Of a DNA stretch of 64,000 nucleotides, positions 54,649 to 64,000 are shown one piece after another (position 1 is the stretch's first letter; the number at the start of each line of letters is the position of its first letter). The position numbers and the translations under genes are program-made. The notes under the pieces were generated by a model. The model was not told the origin of the DNA, did no database searches, and worked only from the letters and a program-made list of their open reading frames with translations. This stretch comes from Acinetobacter sp. BY419 (GTDB taxonomy: Bacteria; Pseudomonadota; Gammaproteobacteria; Pseudomonadales; Moraxellaceae): assembly GCF_019038395.1 (NCBI RefSeq), contig NZ_JAGFXZ010000008.1:1-64000 (forward strand), in the 5' to 3' direction.

Positions 54649-54954
54649 TTATTTTTGCGCAGACTCGTTTACAGCGTCACGTAATGCCTTGCCTGGTTTA
54701 AAGTGCGGCACTGCCTTTGCAGCCACCTCTACAGATTTACCAGTTTTCGGGTTACGACCTACGCGCGGTTCACGGTGATGCAATGCAAAACTACCAAATC
54801 CACGAATCTCGATACGATTATCAGATGATAAAGCTTCTATCATTTGATCAATCATAATTTTAACTGCCTCTTCTACCAGAGGCTCAGCCAAATGTGGATT
54901 TTTTAACGCAATACGCTCTATTAAGTCAGACTTATTAAGTGCTTCAGTAGTCAT
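54649..54954 (-). CDS. ihfB: Integration host factor beta subunit
   Basis: A 101-residue DNA-bending protein of the HU/IHF family. [35 protein letters not shown] and NPKTGKSV match the family, including the Pro of the beta arm that intercalates in DNA. GAGG lies upstream of the ATG. It heterodimerises with IhfA, which is encoded elsewhere. The gene lies between rpsA and lapA as expected. Confidence 0.95.
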   Translation of the reverse strand: MTTEALNKSDLIERIALKNPHLAEPLVEEAVKIMIDQMIEALSSDNRIEIRGFGSFALHHREPRVGRNPKTGKSVEVAAKAVPHFKPGKALRDAVNESAQK

Positions 54955-55020
54955 CTGCGACCTCTTTAATTATCAAGCTACTTGGGATCTATTCCCAGAT
55001 AATAACCTGTTTAAATACAA

Positions 55021-55056
55021 AACGGTAGCGCAATAATTAAATACTACGCTACCGTT
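55021..55056. terminator. Terminator of rpsA
   Basis: AACGGTAGCG at 55021-55030 and CGCTACCGTT at 55047-55056 form a perfect 10-bp stem with a 16-base loop, downstream of rpsA on the minus strand. The following T run is modest. Confidence 0.7.
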
Positions 55057-55117
55057 TACAGTATTTGTATAAAAAGTATTAGTTAACTTACATTAACAAT
55101 ACAATTCAAACGCTTAC

Positions 55118-56797
55118 TTAGTTGCTCATTTGCGCTTTGATCAGATCACCAATAGTCTTAGGACCATTTTCTTGACCAGCTGCTGGAGCTGTTTTCAAGT
55201 TAGCAACTGCTTCTTTCTCTTCAGCTTCGTCTTTCGCTTTGATAGACAAGTTGATTGCGCGAGATTTACGATCAACGTTGATGATCTTCGCTTCAACTTC
55301 TTGACCAACTTCAAGGAACTTAGTTGCATCTTCAACGCGATCGCGGTTGATTTCAGATGCTTTCAGAGTCGCTTCAACTTCGTCAGCTAACTTAACAGTT
55401 GCGCCTTTAGCATCAACTGCAGTTACAGTACCTTTAACCAACGCACCGCGTTCGTTAGCAGCAAGGAAATCATTGAACGGATCGTTGTTCATTTGCTTGA
55501 TGCCAAGGCTGATACGGTTGCCTTCAGCGTCTACAGAAAGGATAACCGCTTCAACAGTGTCGCCTTTCTTGTAACGACGAATCGCTTCTTCGCCTTGTTC
55601 GTTCCAAGAAATATCAGACAGGTGAACTAGACCGTCGATACCGCCTGGTAAACCGATGAAGATACCGAAGTCAGTGATAGATTTGATCGTACCAGAAACT
55701 TTCTCGCCTTTGTCGTGGTCTTTAGCAAACTCTTCCCATGGGTTAGCACGAGTTTGTTTGATACCAAGAGAAATACGACGACGCTCTTCATCAACTTCAA
55801 GAACCATAACATCAACTTCGTCACCAATCTGAACAACTTTAGATGGGTGGATGTTTTTGTTAGTGTGATCCATTTCTGAAACGTGTACTAAACCTTCAAC
55901 GCCTTCAGCGATTTCAGCGAAACAACCATAGTCAGTCAGGTTAGTTACGCGCGCTTTAACGATTGAACCTTTAGGGTAACGGTTCATGATCGCTAACCAT
56001 GGATCTTCGCCAAGTTGTTTAAGACCTAGAGAAACACGGTTACGTTCGCGGTCGAACTTAAGGACTTTAACAGTAACTTCTTGACCCACTTCAACAACTT
56101 CTGAAGGGTGCTTGATGCGTTTCCAAGCCATATCAGTGATGTGAAGAAGACCATCAATACCGCCAAGGTCAACGAATGCGCCGTAGTCAGTAAGATTTTT
56201 GATAGTACCAGTAACTGTTTGACCTTCTTCAAGCTGAGCAAGAAGAGCTTCACGGTCAGCTGAAGATTCAGCTTCCATAACAGCACGACGTGAAACAACA
56301 ACGTTGTTACGTTTAGCGTCAAGTTTGATTACTTTAAATTCTAACTCTTTACCTTCTAGGTGAGTAGTATCACGAATAGGACGAGTATCAACTAAAGAAC
56401 CTGGAAGGAACGCACGTACTGGACCGATGTCAACAGTGAAACCACCTTTAACTTTACCAGAGATAACACCAGTAACGATTTCGCCGTCTTCAAAGATTTT
56501 TTCAAGTTTAGTCCAAGTTTCTGCGCGTTTAGCTTTTTCGCGAGAAAGAACTGTTTGACCCATACCATTGTCAAGTGCTTCAACAACTACGTCTACAGTG
56601 TCGCCAACTTGAACTTCAAGTTCGCGCTGTTCATTTAAGAACTCAGCACGGTCAACAATGCCTTCAGATTTAAGGCCAGTGTCAACAGTTACCCAATCAG
56701 AGTCAATGCTTACTACAACGCCCTGGATTACTGCACCCTTTTCAACGTTGAGGTTTAATTCGCTTGCTTCAAAGAGGGCTGCAAAAGATTCGGTCAT
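55118..56797 (-). CDS. rpsA: 30S ribosomal protein S1
   Basis: A 559-residue translation-initiation protein with six S1/OB-fold repeats, seen as repeating GxVxxITDFGxFVxLxGIDGLVHxSD segments, for example [20 protein letters not shown] and [20 protein letters not shown]. It binds mRNA at the 30S subunit. GGAAA precedes the ATG. Expression is often autoregulated at the leader. The 110-base leader after cmk may hold that element, but I did not identify it. Confidence 0.97.
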   Translation of the reverse strand: MTESFAALFEASELNLNVEKGAVIQGVVVSIDSDWVTVDTGLKSEGIVDRAEFLNEQRELEVQVGDTVDVVVEALDNGMGQTVLSREKAKRAETWTKLEKIFEDGEIVTGVISGKVKGGFTVDIGPVRAFLPGSLVDTRPIRDTTHLEGKELEFKVIKLDAKRNNVVVSRRAVMEAESSADREALLAQLEEGQTVTGTIKNLTDYGAFVDLGGIDGLLHITDMAWKRIKHPSEVVEVGQEVTVKVLKFDRERNRVSLGLKQLGEDPWLAIMNRYPKGSIVKARVTNLTDYGCFAEIAEGVEGLVHVSEMDHTNKNIHPSKVVQIGDEVDVMVLEVDEERRRISLGIKQTRANPWEEFAKDHDKGEKVSGTIKSITDFGIFIGLPGGIDGLVHLSDISWNEQGEEAIRRYKKGDTVEAVILSVDAEGNRISLGIKQMNNDPFNDFLAANERGALVKGTVTAVDAKGATVKLADEVEATLKASEINRDRVEDATKFLEVGQEVEAKIINVDRKSRAINLSIKAKDEAEEKEAVANLKTAPAAGQENGPKTIGDLIKAQMSN

Positions 56798-56907
56798 GAT
56801 ATTTCCGATAAAGTCAGCGGTCTTGGATCAGACAAGGCCGGTTTAATTAAGCATCTACATAGTCCATATAAAACTGATCAAGCTATGCGTTTGCTGATAA
56901 AATTAGG

Positions 56908-57591
56908 TTAATTTGCTAACTGCTGATCCACATAAGCGGTCATCAGTTGGAATACTTCATCGATGTTCAAAGTTGAACTATCGATAACGTAAGCATCATC
57001 GGCAGGCTTGAGTGGAGCGACAGTGCGTTCCATATCTCGTTTATCGCGTGCGATGATATTAGCTAAAATGTCGTTTATTTTAACATCCAGCCCCATACCC
57101 TGCAACTGCTTTACACGTCTTTGCGCGCGCGATTCAGCCGAGGCGGTCAAATATATTTTTGCCTGGGCGTTTGGAAAGATACTTGTGGCCATATCGCGCC
57201 CGTCTGCCACCAGACCCGGCGCCTGTGCAAAAGCATGCTGACGTGAAACCATCGCCATTCTAAGCTCAGGAATTGCTGCGACTTTTGAAGCAAATTCCCC
57301 CACCCGCTCAGTGCGAATGGTTTGGGACACATCTTCGCCATCCAGCCACACCTGCACCCCGGTTTCGGTACTGACAAACTGGATATCCAAATTTGTTGCA
57401 ATTTGTACGCATTCCGGCAATTTTGTGTCCAATGAATCCAGCAAATCATGTTGATGCAATGACAAACCCAAAAGGCGGTATAAAGCACCAGAATCTAATA
57501 AGTGAAACTGATAATGGGCAGCCAGTTTCGCTGCCAACGTGCCTTTGCCAGACCCACTTGGACCATCAATGGTAATAATTTGAACTGTCAT
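56908..57591 (-). CDS. cmk: Cytidylate kinase
   Basis: 227 residues. [18 protein letters not shown] near residue 5 is the P-loop, [12 protein letters not shown] and [12 protein letters not shown] are the nucleotide-binding family motifs, and RDKRDMER is the lid. It phosphorylates CMP and dCMP. It lies immediately upstream of rpsA as in E. coli and is likely co-transcribed. Confidence 0.95.
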   Translation of the reverse strand: MTVQIITIDGPSGSGKGTLAAKLAAHYQFHLLDSGALYRLLGLSLHQHDLLDSLDTKLPECVQIATNLDIQFVSTETGVQVWLDGEDVSQTIRTERVGEFASKVAAIPELRMAMVSRQHAFAQAPGLVADGRDMATSIFPNAQAKIYLTASAESRAQRRVKQLQGMGLDVKINDILANIIARDKRDMERTVAPLKPADDAYVIDSSTLNIDEVFQLMTAYVDQQLAN

Positions 57592-57608
57592 TGCTTTCCC
57601 GTTGTTGT

Positions 57609-58040
57609 TTAAACAGATTTTGCGAGTTTTGTCAGGCCTAGTTTAATCGCTACCTGTAACTGTGCAAGGATTAATTTACTCACAAAAGGCGCACGTGCCT
57701 GCAATTCAATCGTATAAGTCACTAGCGTTTTGTCATCAGCCAGTGCTTCAAATTCAATAATGCCCAAATGATGCTTGATCAAGGGATTTTTAATAATCTG
57801 ATATTCAATGCGAGCATTCGGCTCAAATAAAGTAATCTGTTCTTTTAGAGGTTTTACTGGCCCCACTCCCAATGCACGTACCGAACCGAGTCCATCTGGA
57901 TATTCAGCATTTGCAGAATCCTTGATTCGTTCAACCTGCATCGGTGCGAAAGCAATATTGTAGGTGGCATGCTTAGACATTAAATCAAAGACATCATCAA
58001 GAGCTGCCGGGAATTCTTTTTTTACTTGAATGCTGTTCAT
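57609..58040 (-). CDS. SRPBCC-fold lipid-binding-like protein
   Basis: A 143-residue START/polyketide-cyclase-like protein. It starts [20 protein letters not shown] and ends in a long helix. The fold encloses a hydrophobic cavity, but no ligand can be assigned and no catalytic residues are visible. It lies between tadA and cmk, 60 bases after tadA. Confidence 0.78.
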   Translation of the reverse strand: MNSIQVKKEFPAALDDVFDLMSKHATYNIAFAPMQVERIKDSANAEYPDGLGSVRALGVGPVKPLKEQITLFEPNARIEYQIIKNPLIKHHLGIIEFEALADDKTLVTYTIELQARAPFVSKLILAQLQVAIKLGLTKLAKSV

Positions 58041-58100
58041 TATTGTTCCTGAAGAGTGTAGTTATTTGAAAGTGAGCAAATTTTAGCGGATAAAATAGAT

Positions 58101-58616
58101 TTATTTCTGCGTATTTAATAACTTTTCTTGTAACTTGAGTTGTCGTTTCTGCTTACGGCGCAGCTTGAAAAATGCACTGAGCTGTTCAGAACATTGCTGC
58201 TGCATACAGCCTGCTTCGAAAGGAAATACGTGATTATAGTAGCCGGTTTCAAATAGTTGACGCGCACTCACCAATGAACCCGCTTTCGCTTCAAATGCCC
58301 CAAATACCACCTTTGAAACCCGTGCATGCACCAGCGCACCAACACACATGGTACAAGGTTCTAAAGTCACATACAGTACCGCATCATCAGGCAAGCGATA
58401 ATTCCGGATATTTTGACAGGCATCACGCAGCGCTACAATCTCTGCATGCGCAGTGGGATCATTCAACGAGATCGGTGCATTAAATCCCTGACCAATGATC
58501 TGATTCTGGCTGACGATAATCGCACCTACTGGAATTTCTCCTTGTGCAGCAGCAAGTGCAGCCTGCTCGTAAGCACACTGCATCCAGTATTCATCTGTAA
58601 ATTGTGTTTCGGACAT
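58101..58616 (-). CDS. tadA: tRNA-specific adenosine deaminase
   Basis: Converts A34 to inosine in tRNA-Arg(ACG). 171 residues. NDPTAHAEIVALRDA holds the zinc His and proton-shuttling Glu, and LEPCTMCVGALVHARV the two zinc Cys. The basic C-terminal tail (KLRRKQKRQLKLQEK) may contact tRNA. It starts six bases after the stop of the upstream gene. Confidence 0.94.
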   Translation of the reverse strand: MSETQFTDEYWMQCAYEQAALAAAQGEIPVGAIIVSQNQIIGQGFNAPISLNDPTAHAEIVALRDACQNIRNYRLPDDAVLYVTLEPCTMCVGALVHARVSKVVFGAFEAKAGSLVSARQLFETGYYNHVFPFEAGCMQQQCSEQLSAFFKLRRKQKRQLKLQEKLLNTQK

Positions 58617-58622
58617 CGAGGC

Positions 58623-59744
58623 TTAAATCACACCATAATGCTTGAGCAACTCATTCCAGCTTTCAATGCTTGTAACTGGAGGATTTCCTGACAGAATACC
58701 TTTTAAGCTCATATCTGTACCCTGCTTCCATTCCGGTGACAAGTCTTTATCGACCAGACGTGCTCGCACACCTTCCACAAAATCATGATCACGGATTTTC
58801 CAGTCTGAGATCTGAACTTCCAGCTCAAAAACTTCCTTCCAGGAATGTACCTGCTTGCCCCATTGCCATAATAGCCAAGTCAAGGCTGCGGTGGTTGGTG
58901 AACCTTTTTTCAGGTTTTCACTGGCCTGACGTAACCAGTCACTGCGTGCATCACTCAGGCCAATAATCGATTCATAATCATGCTCGAAGTTAACACCACG
59001 GCAAACACTCTGAATCACATCCAGAGAATTTTGCAGCGGTCCCGGCCCCACCGGACGGTGCATACTATTGAGTGTGTCATCAATGGCACGGAAGTCGCCC
59101 GCAGGATAATGATCCCAATCGATATTAATGACTTTATCTAATACCGAATCACGTTGTGCATCACAAATATGCGTTGCCCAGCCAATACCATAAGCGCCCG
59201 CAGCGGTCATGATTGAACCAGTCAATCCGTTAAACAAGCCAATCGCACCACGATCTGCCAGGAAGCGGGTTGCACCCACGTCCGGATATAAACCGATATT
59301 GATCTCAGGCATCGCCAAACGCGAATATGGGGTCACTAAACGGAAAGGCGCCGCCATAAACAGGCCCAAACCACCACCCATTACATAACCTTCACCCCAG
59401 ACTAAAACCGGTTTAGCGTAATTATGCAGTAACAGGTCGAGCGCATACTCCTGCTCAAAGAACTTATTGGCAGCCGCCACTTCATCATTAATGACCAGTT
59501 GACGCAGCTTACGCACATCCCCACCGGCACAGAATGCTTTGGGTGTGGTTGAATCCAGCCAGATGGCTTTTACGCTGTCATCACGATGAAAATCCCGAAA
59601 GACTTCCAGAAGTGCGGAAGCAATCGACTCATCGAGAGCATGCAAAGATTTCGGACGATTTAAACGAACGATACGCCAACCATTGTGCGCTTCTTCAACA
59701 ATCAGATCCGGATGATAATGTTTAGTAAGGGGAGAATATTTCAT
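58623..59744 (-). CDS. Enoyl-CoA hydratase/isomerase family, HIBCH-like
   Basis: A 373-residue crotonase-fold protein. RLNRPKSLHALDESI, KAFCAGGDVRKLRQL (oxyanion hole), GEGYVMGGGLGLFMAAPFRL and MPEINIGLYPDVGATRFLAD match 3-hydroxyisobutyryl-CoA hydrolase of valine breakdown. The ATG at 59744 overlaps the ung stop by four bases (ATGA), so it is translationally coupled to ung despite the lack of functional relation. The frame is open to 59759, but that start is unneeded. Confidence 0.88.
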   Translation of the reverse strand: MKYSPLTKHYHPDLIVEEAHNGWRIVRLNRPKSLHALDESIASALLEVFRDFHRDDSVKAIWLDSTTPKAFCAGGDVRKLRQLVINDEVAAANKFFEQEYALDLLLHNYAKPVLVWGEGYVMGGGLGLFMAAPFRLVTPYSRLAMPEINIGLYPDVGATRFLADRGAIGLFNGLTGSIMTAAGAYGIGWATHICDAQRDSVLDKVINIDWDHYPAGDFRAIDDTLNSMHRPVGPGPLQNSLDVIQSVCRGVNFEHDYESIIGLSDARSDWLRQASENLKKGSPTTAALTWLLWQWGKQVHSWKEVFELEVQISDWKIRDHDFVEGVRARLVDKDLSPEWKQGTDMSLKGILSGNPPVTSIESWNELLKHYGVI

Positions 59745-60454
59745 GCGTCCAGCTGCCAATCTATAGGCTCAATGCCATGTTGCTTGAGGTAGTTGTTCGA
59801 TTTTGAAAATACTTTACAACCAAAAAAACCACCACGGTTTGCGGCTAAAGGCGATGGATGTGCGGCCTTTAACACGAGATGCTTGTCTTGATTGATGCGC
59901 TGTCCTTTACGCTGTGCGTATGCGCCCCAAAGAATAAAGACAATATGTTCACGCTGCTCATTTAATACATCAATAACGTGATCGGTAAATTCTTCCCAAC
60001 CGCGCTTCTGATGCGAAGTCGGCTGACCTGCTTCCACGGTCAGTACTGCATTAAGCAAAAGCACACCCTGCTCTGCCCAGTGCGTCAAGTCACCATGCTT
60101 GGGTTTTTCCACCCCAACATCAGCATGTAACTCATGAAAAATATTACGCAAAGATGGAGGTAATGCAACCCCCTTTTGCACTGAAAAGCTTAATCCATGC
60201 GCCTGATTTGGGCCATGATAAGGATCCTGCCCTAAAATCACCACTTTCACCCGATCTAGCGGTGTGGTATTTAAAGCATTAAAAATCAGATGATTGGGAG
60301 GATAAATGATTTTATCTGCTTTTTTTTCTTCAATGAGAAATGCTTTTAATTCATCCATTTTCGGACTAAGTAAAAACTCACTCAATCCATATTTCCAGCT
60401 TTCATCCAACTGAACTTTATTCAGTTTGGCCAGTTGCTGTTCATTTAAAGACAT
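59741..60454 (-). CDS. ung: Uracil-DNA glycosylase, family 1
   Basis: 237 residues. VVILGQDPYHGPNQAHGLSF contains the catalytic Asp, LLLNAVLTVE the uracil-binding Asn, and HPSPLAANRGGFFGCKVF the catalytic His and DNA-intercalating loop. It excises uracil from DNA. It lies 46 bases after queD. Confidence 0.96.
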   Translation of the reverse strand: MSLNEQQLAKLNKVQLDESWKYGLSEFLLSPKMDELKAFLIEEKKADKIIYPPNHLIFNALNTTPLDRVKVVILGQDPYHGPNQAHGLSFSVQKGVALPPSLRNIFHELHADVGVEKPKHGDLTHWAEQGVLLLNAVLTVEAGQPTSHQKRGWEEFTDHVIDVLNEQREHIVFILWGAYAQRKGQRINQDKHLVLKAAHPSPLAANRGGFFGCKVFSKSNNYLKQHGIEPIDWQLDA

Positions 60455-60480
60455 TCTTCAATCCTAAATCTATGTCAATG

Positions 60481-60507
60481 GATTTAAAGTCACGCAGACT
60501 TTAAATC
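60481..60507. repeat. Perfect 11-bp inverted repeat across the queD stop
   Basis: GATTTAAAGTC at 60481-60491 and GACTTTAAATC at 60497-60507 with a five-base spacer. The queD stop codon (60501-60503) lies inside one arm. No T run follows on the minus strand, so it is more likely an mRNA hairpin or protein site than a classic terminator. Confidence 0.7.
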
Positions 60508-61097
60508 TGTACCTGTAAATCTACTGTAGGGTTATGAAATGGCGTGCCGTGTTTGAGCTTGGCAAACATGTCGGGATCGGTCCATTCAGCTTGCACCTGT
60601 TCAGAGAACTCAATTTGTTCCAGACTGAGAATCCCCATCTGTTCATTTTGAATATCTTCTAAAAAGCTTTGTGCATAACCGGTATCGGTTTCATGCACAA
60701 TCACAGAATAGACCTCGACATCACCTTCGCCATTTTGAGTAACAGTCGATGCCAGCACTTGTTGTGCAAGAAAGAAGAAAATACGTGAAAACTGCTCTGC
60801 CGATGGTGATACCGGTAAAGATACCCAACGCGCACTGAAATTCTTGCAGGCCTGAATATATTCCGGGTCGTCATTTTGCCAGAAACAGATGGCATGATCG
60901 AAAGAATCAAAGAAATCCTTAATCACACCTTTAAGCAGACCAAAGTCATAGACCATTTGACCATGATCTAACTTCGAGGCTTTCAGCAATAACTCGACTT
61001 TATAACTATGACCATGAATTGAACGCTTACAACGGTCTGACGTGCAGTTACGCACAATATGAGCATTCTCAAACTTAAATAACTTACGAATTAACAT
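60501..61097 (-). CDS. queD: 6-carboxy-tetrahydropterin synthase (QueD) / PTPS family
   Basis: A 198-residue tetrahydropterin synthase, longer than the 121-residue E. coli QueD. FENAHIV and SIHGHSYKVEL supply the three zinc His, DRCKRSIHGH the catalytic Cys (C-x4-HGH spacing), and VIVHETDTGYAQ a C-terminal active-site motif. It makes the queuosine precursor for modified tRNA. The long middle section is an insertion or extra loops relative to short homologues. Confidence 0.85.
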   Translation of the reverse strand: MLIRKLFKFENAHIVRNCTSDRCKRSIHGHSYKVELLLKASKLDHGQMVYDFGLLKGVIKDFFDSFDHAICFWQNDDPEYIQACKNFSARWVSLPVSPSAEQFSRIFFFLAQQVLASTVTQNGEGDVEVYSVIVHETDTGYAQSFLEDIQNEQMGILSLEQIEFSEQVQAEWTDPDMFAKLKHGTPFHNPTVDLQVQI

Positions 61098-61249
61098 ATG
61101 CCGTCATGTCGTCAAAAAATAGGTGAATTAATTTTGATTATAAAGCAAAAGTGAAGCTTTGAGGATTAATTTTGCTGTTCAATAGCATAGGGAAAAGGGA
61201 TCAGCCCGGCATTCGAATATATACGGACTGTATAATTCATGAACTGCGC

Positions 61250-62215
61250 TTAAAATGGTGCCATGCTGCGATAAGCCACATACACTTGTTTGTCCTGCCG
61301 CACCAGATCACTGCTAAACTGACGCTTGCGTTCGCTTAATACTACTTCAATTTGGGCTTTAAAATAATTGGATTGCACACCCAGCAGGCTATTCAACAGA
61401 TTACGCTTGCCAGCATCGACCTGGGCGAAAGGTTCAATTGCCCACAGTTCAGACACATTAGAAAAGTGCTCTAGATTGGATTGACGCTGATCCAGCAATT
61501 GTTGCACCGCATTTACGTCCAGCTTTTCATCCATGCTGGCCAGAAGAAAAGCAGAGGCTGTATTGATATTGACCGGACTTTCCTGCATCGGTGCAGCACT
61601 CAGATAAGGTGCTATCAGCTTGTACTTATTTTCCTCAAAGCCGCGTACCAGCTTTAATTCCTCTACGCTATGAAATTTTGCATTCGGTGGCAAAGCGGCA
61701 TTGGGCAAGCCTTGATAATAATTAGATTCTGCACCCATTCCGCCACTAACCAGCTCGTTTTCATCCTGCCAGTCAATCACCGCCTCACTGAGCTGCTCTG
61801 GCAAACCGACGCGCTTTAAAATCAGCTCGAACCATGCTTTGGCATTTTCATTGACGGTATCTTCGGCAGTGATCAGGCTATTTAAATTAAACTTTCCCGA
61901 TTCATCCTGTATTTTTCCGGAAACATAACCGTCTTCTACCGGAAAAGCCGGCATTGGCTGCGCCCAGGTTTCCTGCAGATGATCAACCTCTGCGGCATTT
62001 TCAGCATCATCCACCAATAGTTCAGAAAAAAAAGCTTCAGCACTTTTGGCATACATCAGCGACTGATTCTGCCGCATCAGATAGGCTGTACTTTCAGCCG
62101 TTGCAGCCTGACGCTGCGCAATCGTGGCAGCAAGGATGGTCGCCAATGCCACCATCACCAGAATGGTAATCAGGGCAATTCCCTGCTGCTGTTTCATCAT
62201 CACACTATTGCTCAT
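61250..62215 (-). CDS. gspK: Type II secretion minor pseudopilin GspK
   Basis: A 321-residue tip pseudopilin. The N-terminal QGIALITILVMVALATILAA has the prepilin peptidase site after Gly and, typically for GspK, no Glu at position 5. The large periplasmic domain includes SGKFNLNSLIT and VDWQDEN-like segments found in XcpX. It is the last gene of gspHIJK, with a 20-base gap after gspJ. Confidence 0.92.
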   Translation of the reverse strand: MSNSVMMKQQQGIALITILVMVALATILAATIAQRQAATAESTAYLMRQNQSLMYAKSAEAFFSELLVDDAENAAEVDHLQETWAQPMPAFPVEDGYVSGKIQDESGKFNLNSLITAEDTVNENAKAWFELILKRVGLPEQLSEAVIDWQDENELVSGGMGAESNYYQGLPNAALPPNAKFHSVEELKLVRGFEENKYKLIAPYLSAAPMQESPVNINTASAFLLASMDEKLDVNAVQQLLDQRQSNLEHFSNVSELWAIEPFAQVDAGKRNLLNSLLGVQSNYFKAQIEVVLSERKRQFSSDLVRQDKQVYVAYRSMAPF

Positions 62216-62235
62216 CTGCTTCTTATTCTTCTGTT

Positions 62236-62871
62236 TTAACTGGTCAACCCCGAATTCTGGTTATCGAGCAGAAAGTCTGTATTGAGTAAACTAAACATCC
62301 ATTCATAGCTGACACCATTTACGGTTAAATTGATTTTAATGCCTTTGGGTAAGCGCTTTTTCTGCTCTAATTGGTTCAGATCTGCAGAAGCATCAGGCCA
62401 TTGCGTGATTTCATTCGGATTCAGCACCACGATCTGGAATTGCTCAACCTCGGATAATAAAATACTGGATTCCGGCTGATCACGTCCAGTCTGATTCAGG
62501 TTGCGGTATTTCAGTCGGTAGAGTCTCTTTTCATCGGCCCGATACTGATATTCAATACGCTCATCTGGAGAGATTCCTTGTTCCAGAGGATCAGTCACCC
62601 CGGTTTTACTAAAATTAAAACGTCCATTTTGCAAAACCAAGGCCGGTTGAATATCACCATTAATATTGGCTGTTAGAGGAACTGTCTGTACCGTATCCCG
62701 CAAGATTTGCTGATAAGTGCTTTGCAACTGCCCCAAACGCTGCTCATGAATCGTATTTTGATCTTTGGTTTTGACAATATAATCAAAAACTTTCCAGCCC
62801 AAAGCAGACAGTACGGCAAAGATCGCAATTGCAACCAGTAATTCGACCAGGGTAAATCCTTTAGGCTTCAT
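62236..62871 (-). CDS. gspJ: Type II secretion minor pseudopilin GspJ
   Basis: A 211-residue pseudopilin. KGFTLVELLVAIAIFAVLSALGWKVFD carries the cleavage site after Gly and Glu5 (spelled here only as GFTLVELL). The family continues with WKVFDYI. Its ATG overlaps the gspI stop (ATGA, 62868-62871), a translationally coupled junction. Confidence 0.92.
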   Translation of the reverse strand: MKPKGFTLVELLVAIAIFAVLSALGWKVFDYIVKTKDQNTIHEQRLGQLQSTYQQILRDTVQTVPLTANINGDIQPALVLQNGRFNFSKTGVTDPLEQGISPDERIEYQYRADEKRLYRLKYRNLNQTGRDQPESSILLSEVEQFQIVVLNPNEITQWPDASADLNQLEQKKRLPKGIKINLTVNGVSYEWMFSLLNTDFLLDNQNSGLTS

Positions 62872-63269
62872 GGGGTATTGTTCATGCGGTGATTAAAGAA
62901 CATCAAGCTGCTGATCCCGGATGCAACTTGGCCGGTATCCTGATTGACCAGACTGACCTGTAGTTCAATACGCTGTACATTGGGGCTAATCGTCGGTTCA
63001 CTGCGCTTGTCAATCTGCCAAGTTTCGCCTTGCTGGGTCAGTTGTTTGGAGGCCATGCCATCCATCCATTCCTGATTGATTTCCATTTGCGCCACTTCAT
63101 TCAGGGCGACAAACTGCGCTTTAGTACGCAGAATGGCATTTGAAGTAGATTGAGTATATTGCATTGCGACTTTGGTCAACGTCATGGCTGCGGTGGCGAA
63201 AATTGCCAGTGCGACCATCACCTCCAGCAAGGTAAAGCCTGAGCTACGCTGTGAGGATCTAGCCTTCAT
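62868..63269 (-). CDS. gspI: Type II secretion minor pseudopilin GspI
   Basis: A 133-residue pseudopilin with SSGFTLLEVMVALAIFATAA. I chose the ATG at 63267-63269, which overlaps the end of gspH by 11 bases. The frame is open to 63308 inside gspH but adds no signal-like sequence. C-terminal domain continues to NNTP. Confidence 0.91.
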   Translation of the reverse strand: MKARSSQRSSGFTLLEVMVALAIFATAAMTLTKVAMQYTQSTSNAILRTKAQFVALNEVAQMEINQEWMDGMASKQLTQQGETWQIDKRSEPTISPNVQRIELQVSLVNQDTGQVASGISSLMFFNHRMNNTP

Positions 63270-63810
63270 TGACTTTCCCCAGATGATCAATTTCAATCGC
63301 AGAGCCAATTTCGCGATCTTCTAAAAAGAACTGAATGCGTACCGGCTTGACCTCACCATTACCCAGCCAGATCAATTGAGGCGAATTGGCCTGAGTCAGG
63401 TCACGATTTTGTGCATTGGCATACCGCTGCGGCTCTAGCGCCTGAATCTGGAAGGAAACATGATCGGGCAAATTACGTAATTTGAAATCTGCATAACTTT
63501 GCCATTTCTCATTTTGCAGGTTCTGCTCAGCTTGGGCTGCAGAACGATATTCCACCACCCCATAACGAAACGGTGAAACATCGGTTGCTGGCTGAGTTTC
63601 AAGGGCCAATATTCTGGACTGGTCATTGGCCTCACGCATAACGCGCTGCAGGTCTAATAATAAAATCTCACGTGCCTGCATCGCTTTGCGATGATCAACA
63701 CCACTGGTATTTAACAGCACCAGGGATGCCATGATACCCATAATCACAATCACCACCATCAATTCGATTAAGGTAAAGCCACGAACTGTGCTATGCGGTG
63801 ATCTGATCAT
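63259..63810 (-). CDS. gspH: Type II secretion minor pseudopilin GspH
   Basis: A 183-residue pseudopilin with RGFTLIELMVVIVIMGIMA: leader Gly, then Phe1 and Glu5. It begins MIRSPHSTVRGF. The C-terminal part is the globular domain. It opens the gspHIJK unit, immediately after a probable TetR gene. Confidence 0.92.
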   Translation of the reverse strand: MIRSPHSTVRGFTLIELMVVIVIMGIMASLVLLNTSGVDHRKAMQAREILLLDLQRVMREANDQSRILALETQPATDVSPFRYGVVEYRSAAQAEQNLQNEKWQSYADFKLRNLPDHVSFQIQALEPQRYANAQNRDLTQANSPQLIWLGNGEVKPVRIQFFLEDREIGSAIEIDHLGKVNEG

Positions 63811-63819
63811 AAGACGACC

Positions 63820-64000
63820 TTAGGCAAACTGCTCGGCAGAATGCGCCTGTTTGGGTAAAGCCAGTGCCTGATCAATATAGGCTACACGCAAGGTATCGCG
63901 TGAACCCAAGTAACGCTGATAGAAACTGGAATTGAGAATTGCAGCAGCACCATGGGTCAGCGACCAGATCGAAGCCAGATAATCACGTACCGACATACGG
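63820..64000 (-). CDS. C-terminal part of a probable TetR/AcrR-family regulator
   Basis: The frame entering from the right edge encodes RMSVRDYLASIWSLTHGAAA and ends near HSAEQFA with TAA at 63820-63822. ASIWSLTHGAAAIL resembles the ligand-domain helix of TetR/AcrR proteins, but the DNA-binding half lies outside the window, so this is tentative. Confidence 0.5.
   Translation of the reverse strand, partial: RMSVRDYLASIWSLTHGAAAILNSSFYQRYLGSRDTLRVAYIDQALALPKQAHSAEQFA

Overview
The window is a stretch of Acinetobacter chromosome, probably not A. baumannii itself. The support is moderate GC, an AceI-type chlorhexidine efflux pump with its divergent AceR regulator, a BlsA-like BLUF photoreceptor, the dnaB-alr pair, and a gspHIJK block on its own as usual in this genus. 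I saw no tRNA, rRNA, CRISPR array or prophage. The only mobile DNA is the 3' end of an IS30-family transposase at the left edge.

Layout. 1-2.9 kb: IS30 remnant, dnaB, alr. 2.9-8.4 kb: BLUF protein, then the four-gene Anbu cluster (circularly permuted ATP-grasp, alpha-E, transglutaminase-like protease, Anbu proteasome-like peptidase) with a divergent WYL regulator. 8.4-8.7 kb: a candidate short minus-strand transcript with a strong promoter, small ORF, hairpin and terminator. 8.9-14.4 kb: membrane-anchored GltS-like flavoprotein, then the operon LMW-PTP, murB, ydcF-like, alpha/beta hydrolase. 14.5-18.8 kb: Fe-dependent alcohol dehydrogenase, thioesterase, dnaX, NlpE-like lipoprotein. 18.9-24.4 kb: beta-lactamase-fold esterase and a MaoC / FabG4-like / thiolase lipid module. 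24.5-28.3 kb: a large lipoprotein with a zincin motif, aceI and aceR.

28.3-34.4 kb: transaldolase, LysE-type exporter, a benE-like transporter broken by several frameshifts, an SMR pump with a disrupted start, an esterase lipoprotein, two universal stress proteins and two small ORFs, one of them a 46-residue Cys-rich protein. 34.5-40 kb: pepN, a small ORF, an uncharacterised multi-zinc-ribbon protein, thiM. 40.5-49.4 kb: TerC/CBS/CorC protein, MarR regulator, SRAP protein, aldehyde dehydrogenase, malate synthase G, zapE. 49.5-53.5 kb: AraC regulator divergent from a Baeyer-Villiger-type monooxygenase, lysO-like exporter, a small ORF. 53.5-64 kb: a long minus-strand housekeeping run (queD, ung, HIBCH-like, tadA, SRPBCC, cmk, rpsA, ihfB, lapA-like, pyrF), preceded by gspHIJK and the end of a probable TetR regulator.

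Most of the window is ordinary housekeeping. The parts deserving attention are the Anbu cluster, whose function is still unsettled and which here has an unusually short alpha-E protein; the small transcript at 8.4-8.7 kb; the FabG4/MaoC/thiolase module, which mirrors the mycobacterial htdX-fabG4-fadA2 order; the zincin lipoprotein; and the unannotated small ORFs. No computation or database search was run. Family names rest on motif and sequence recognition.
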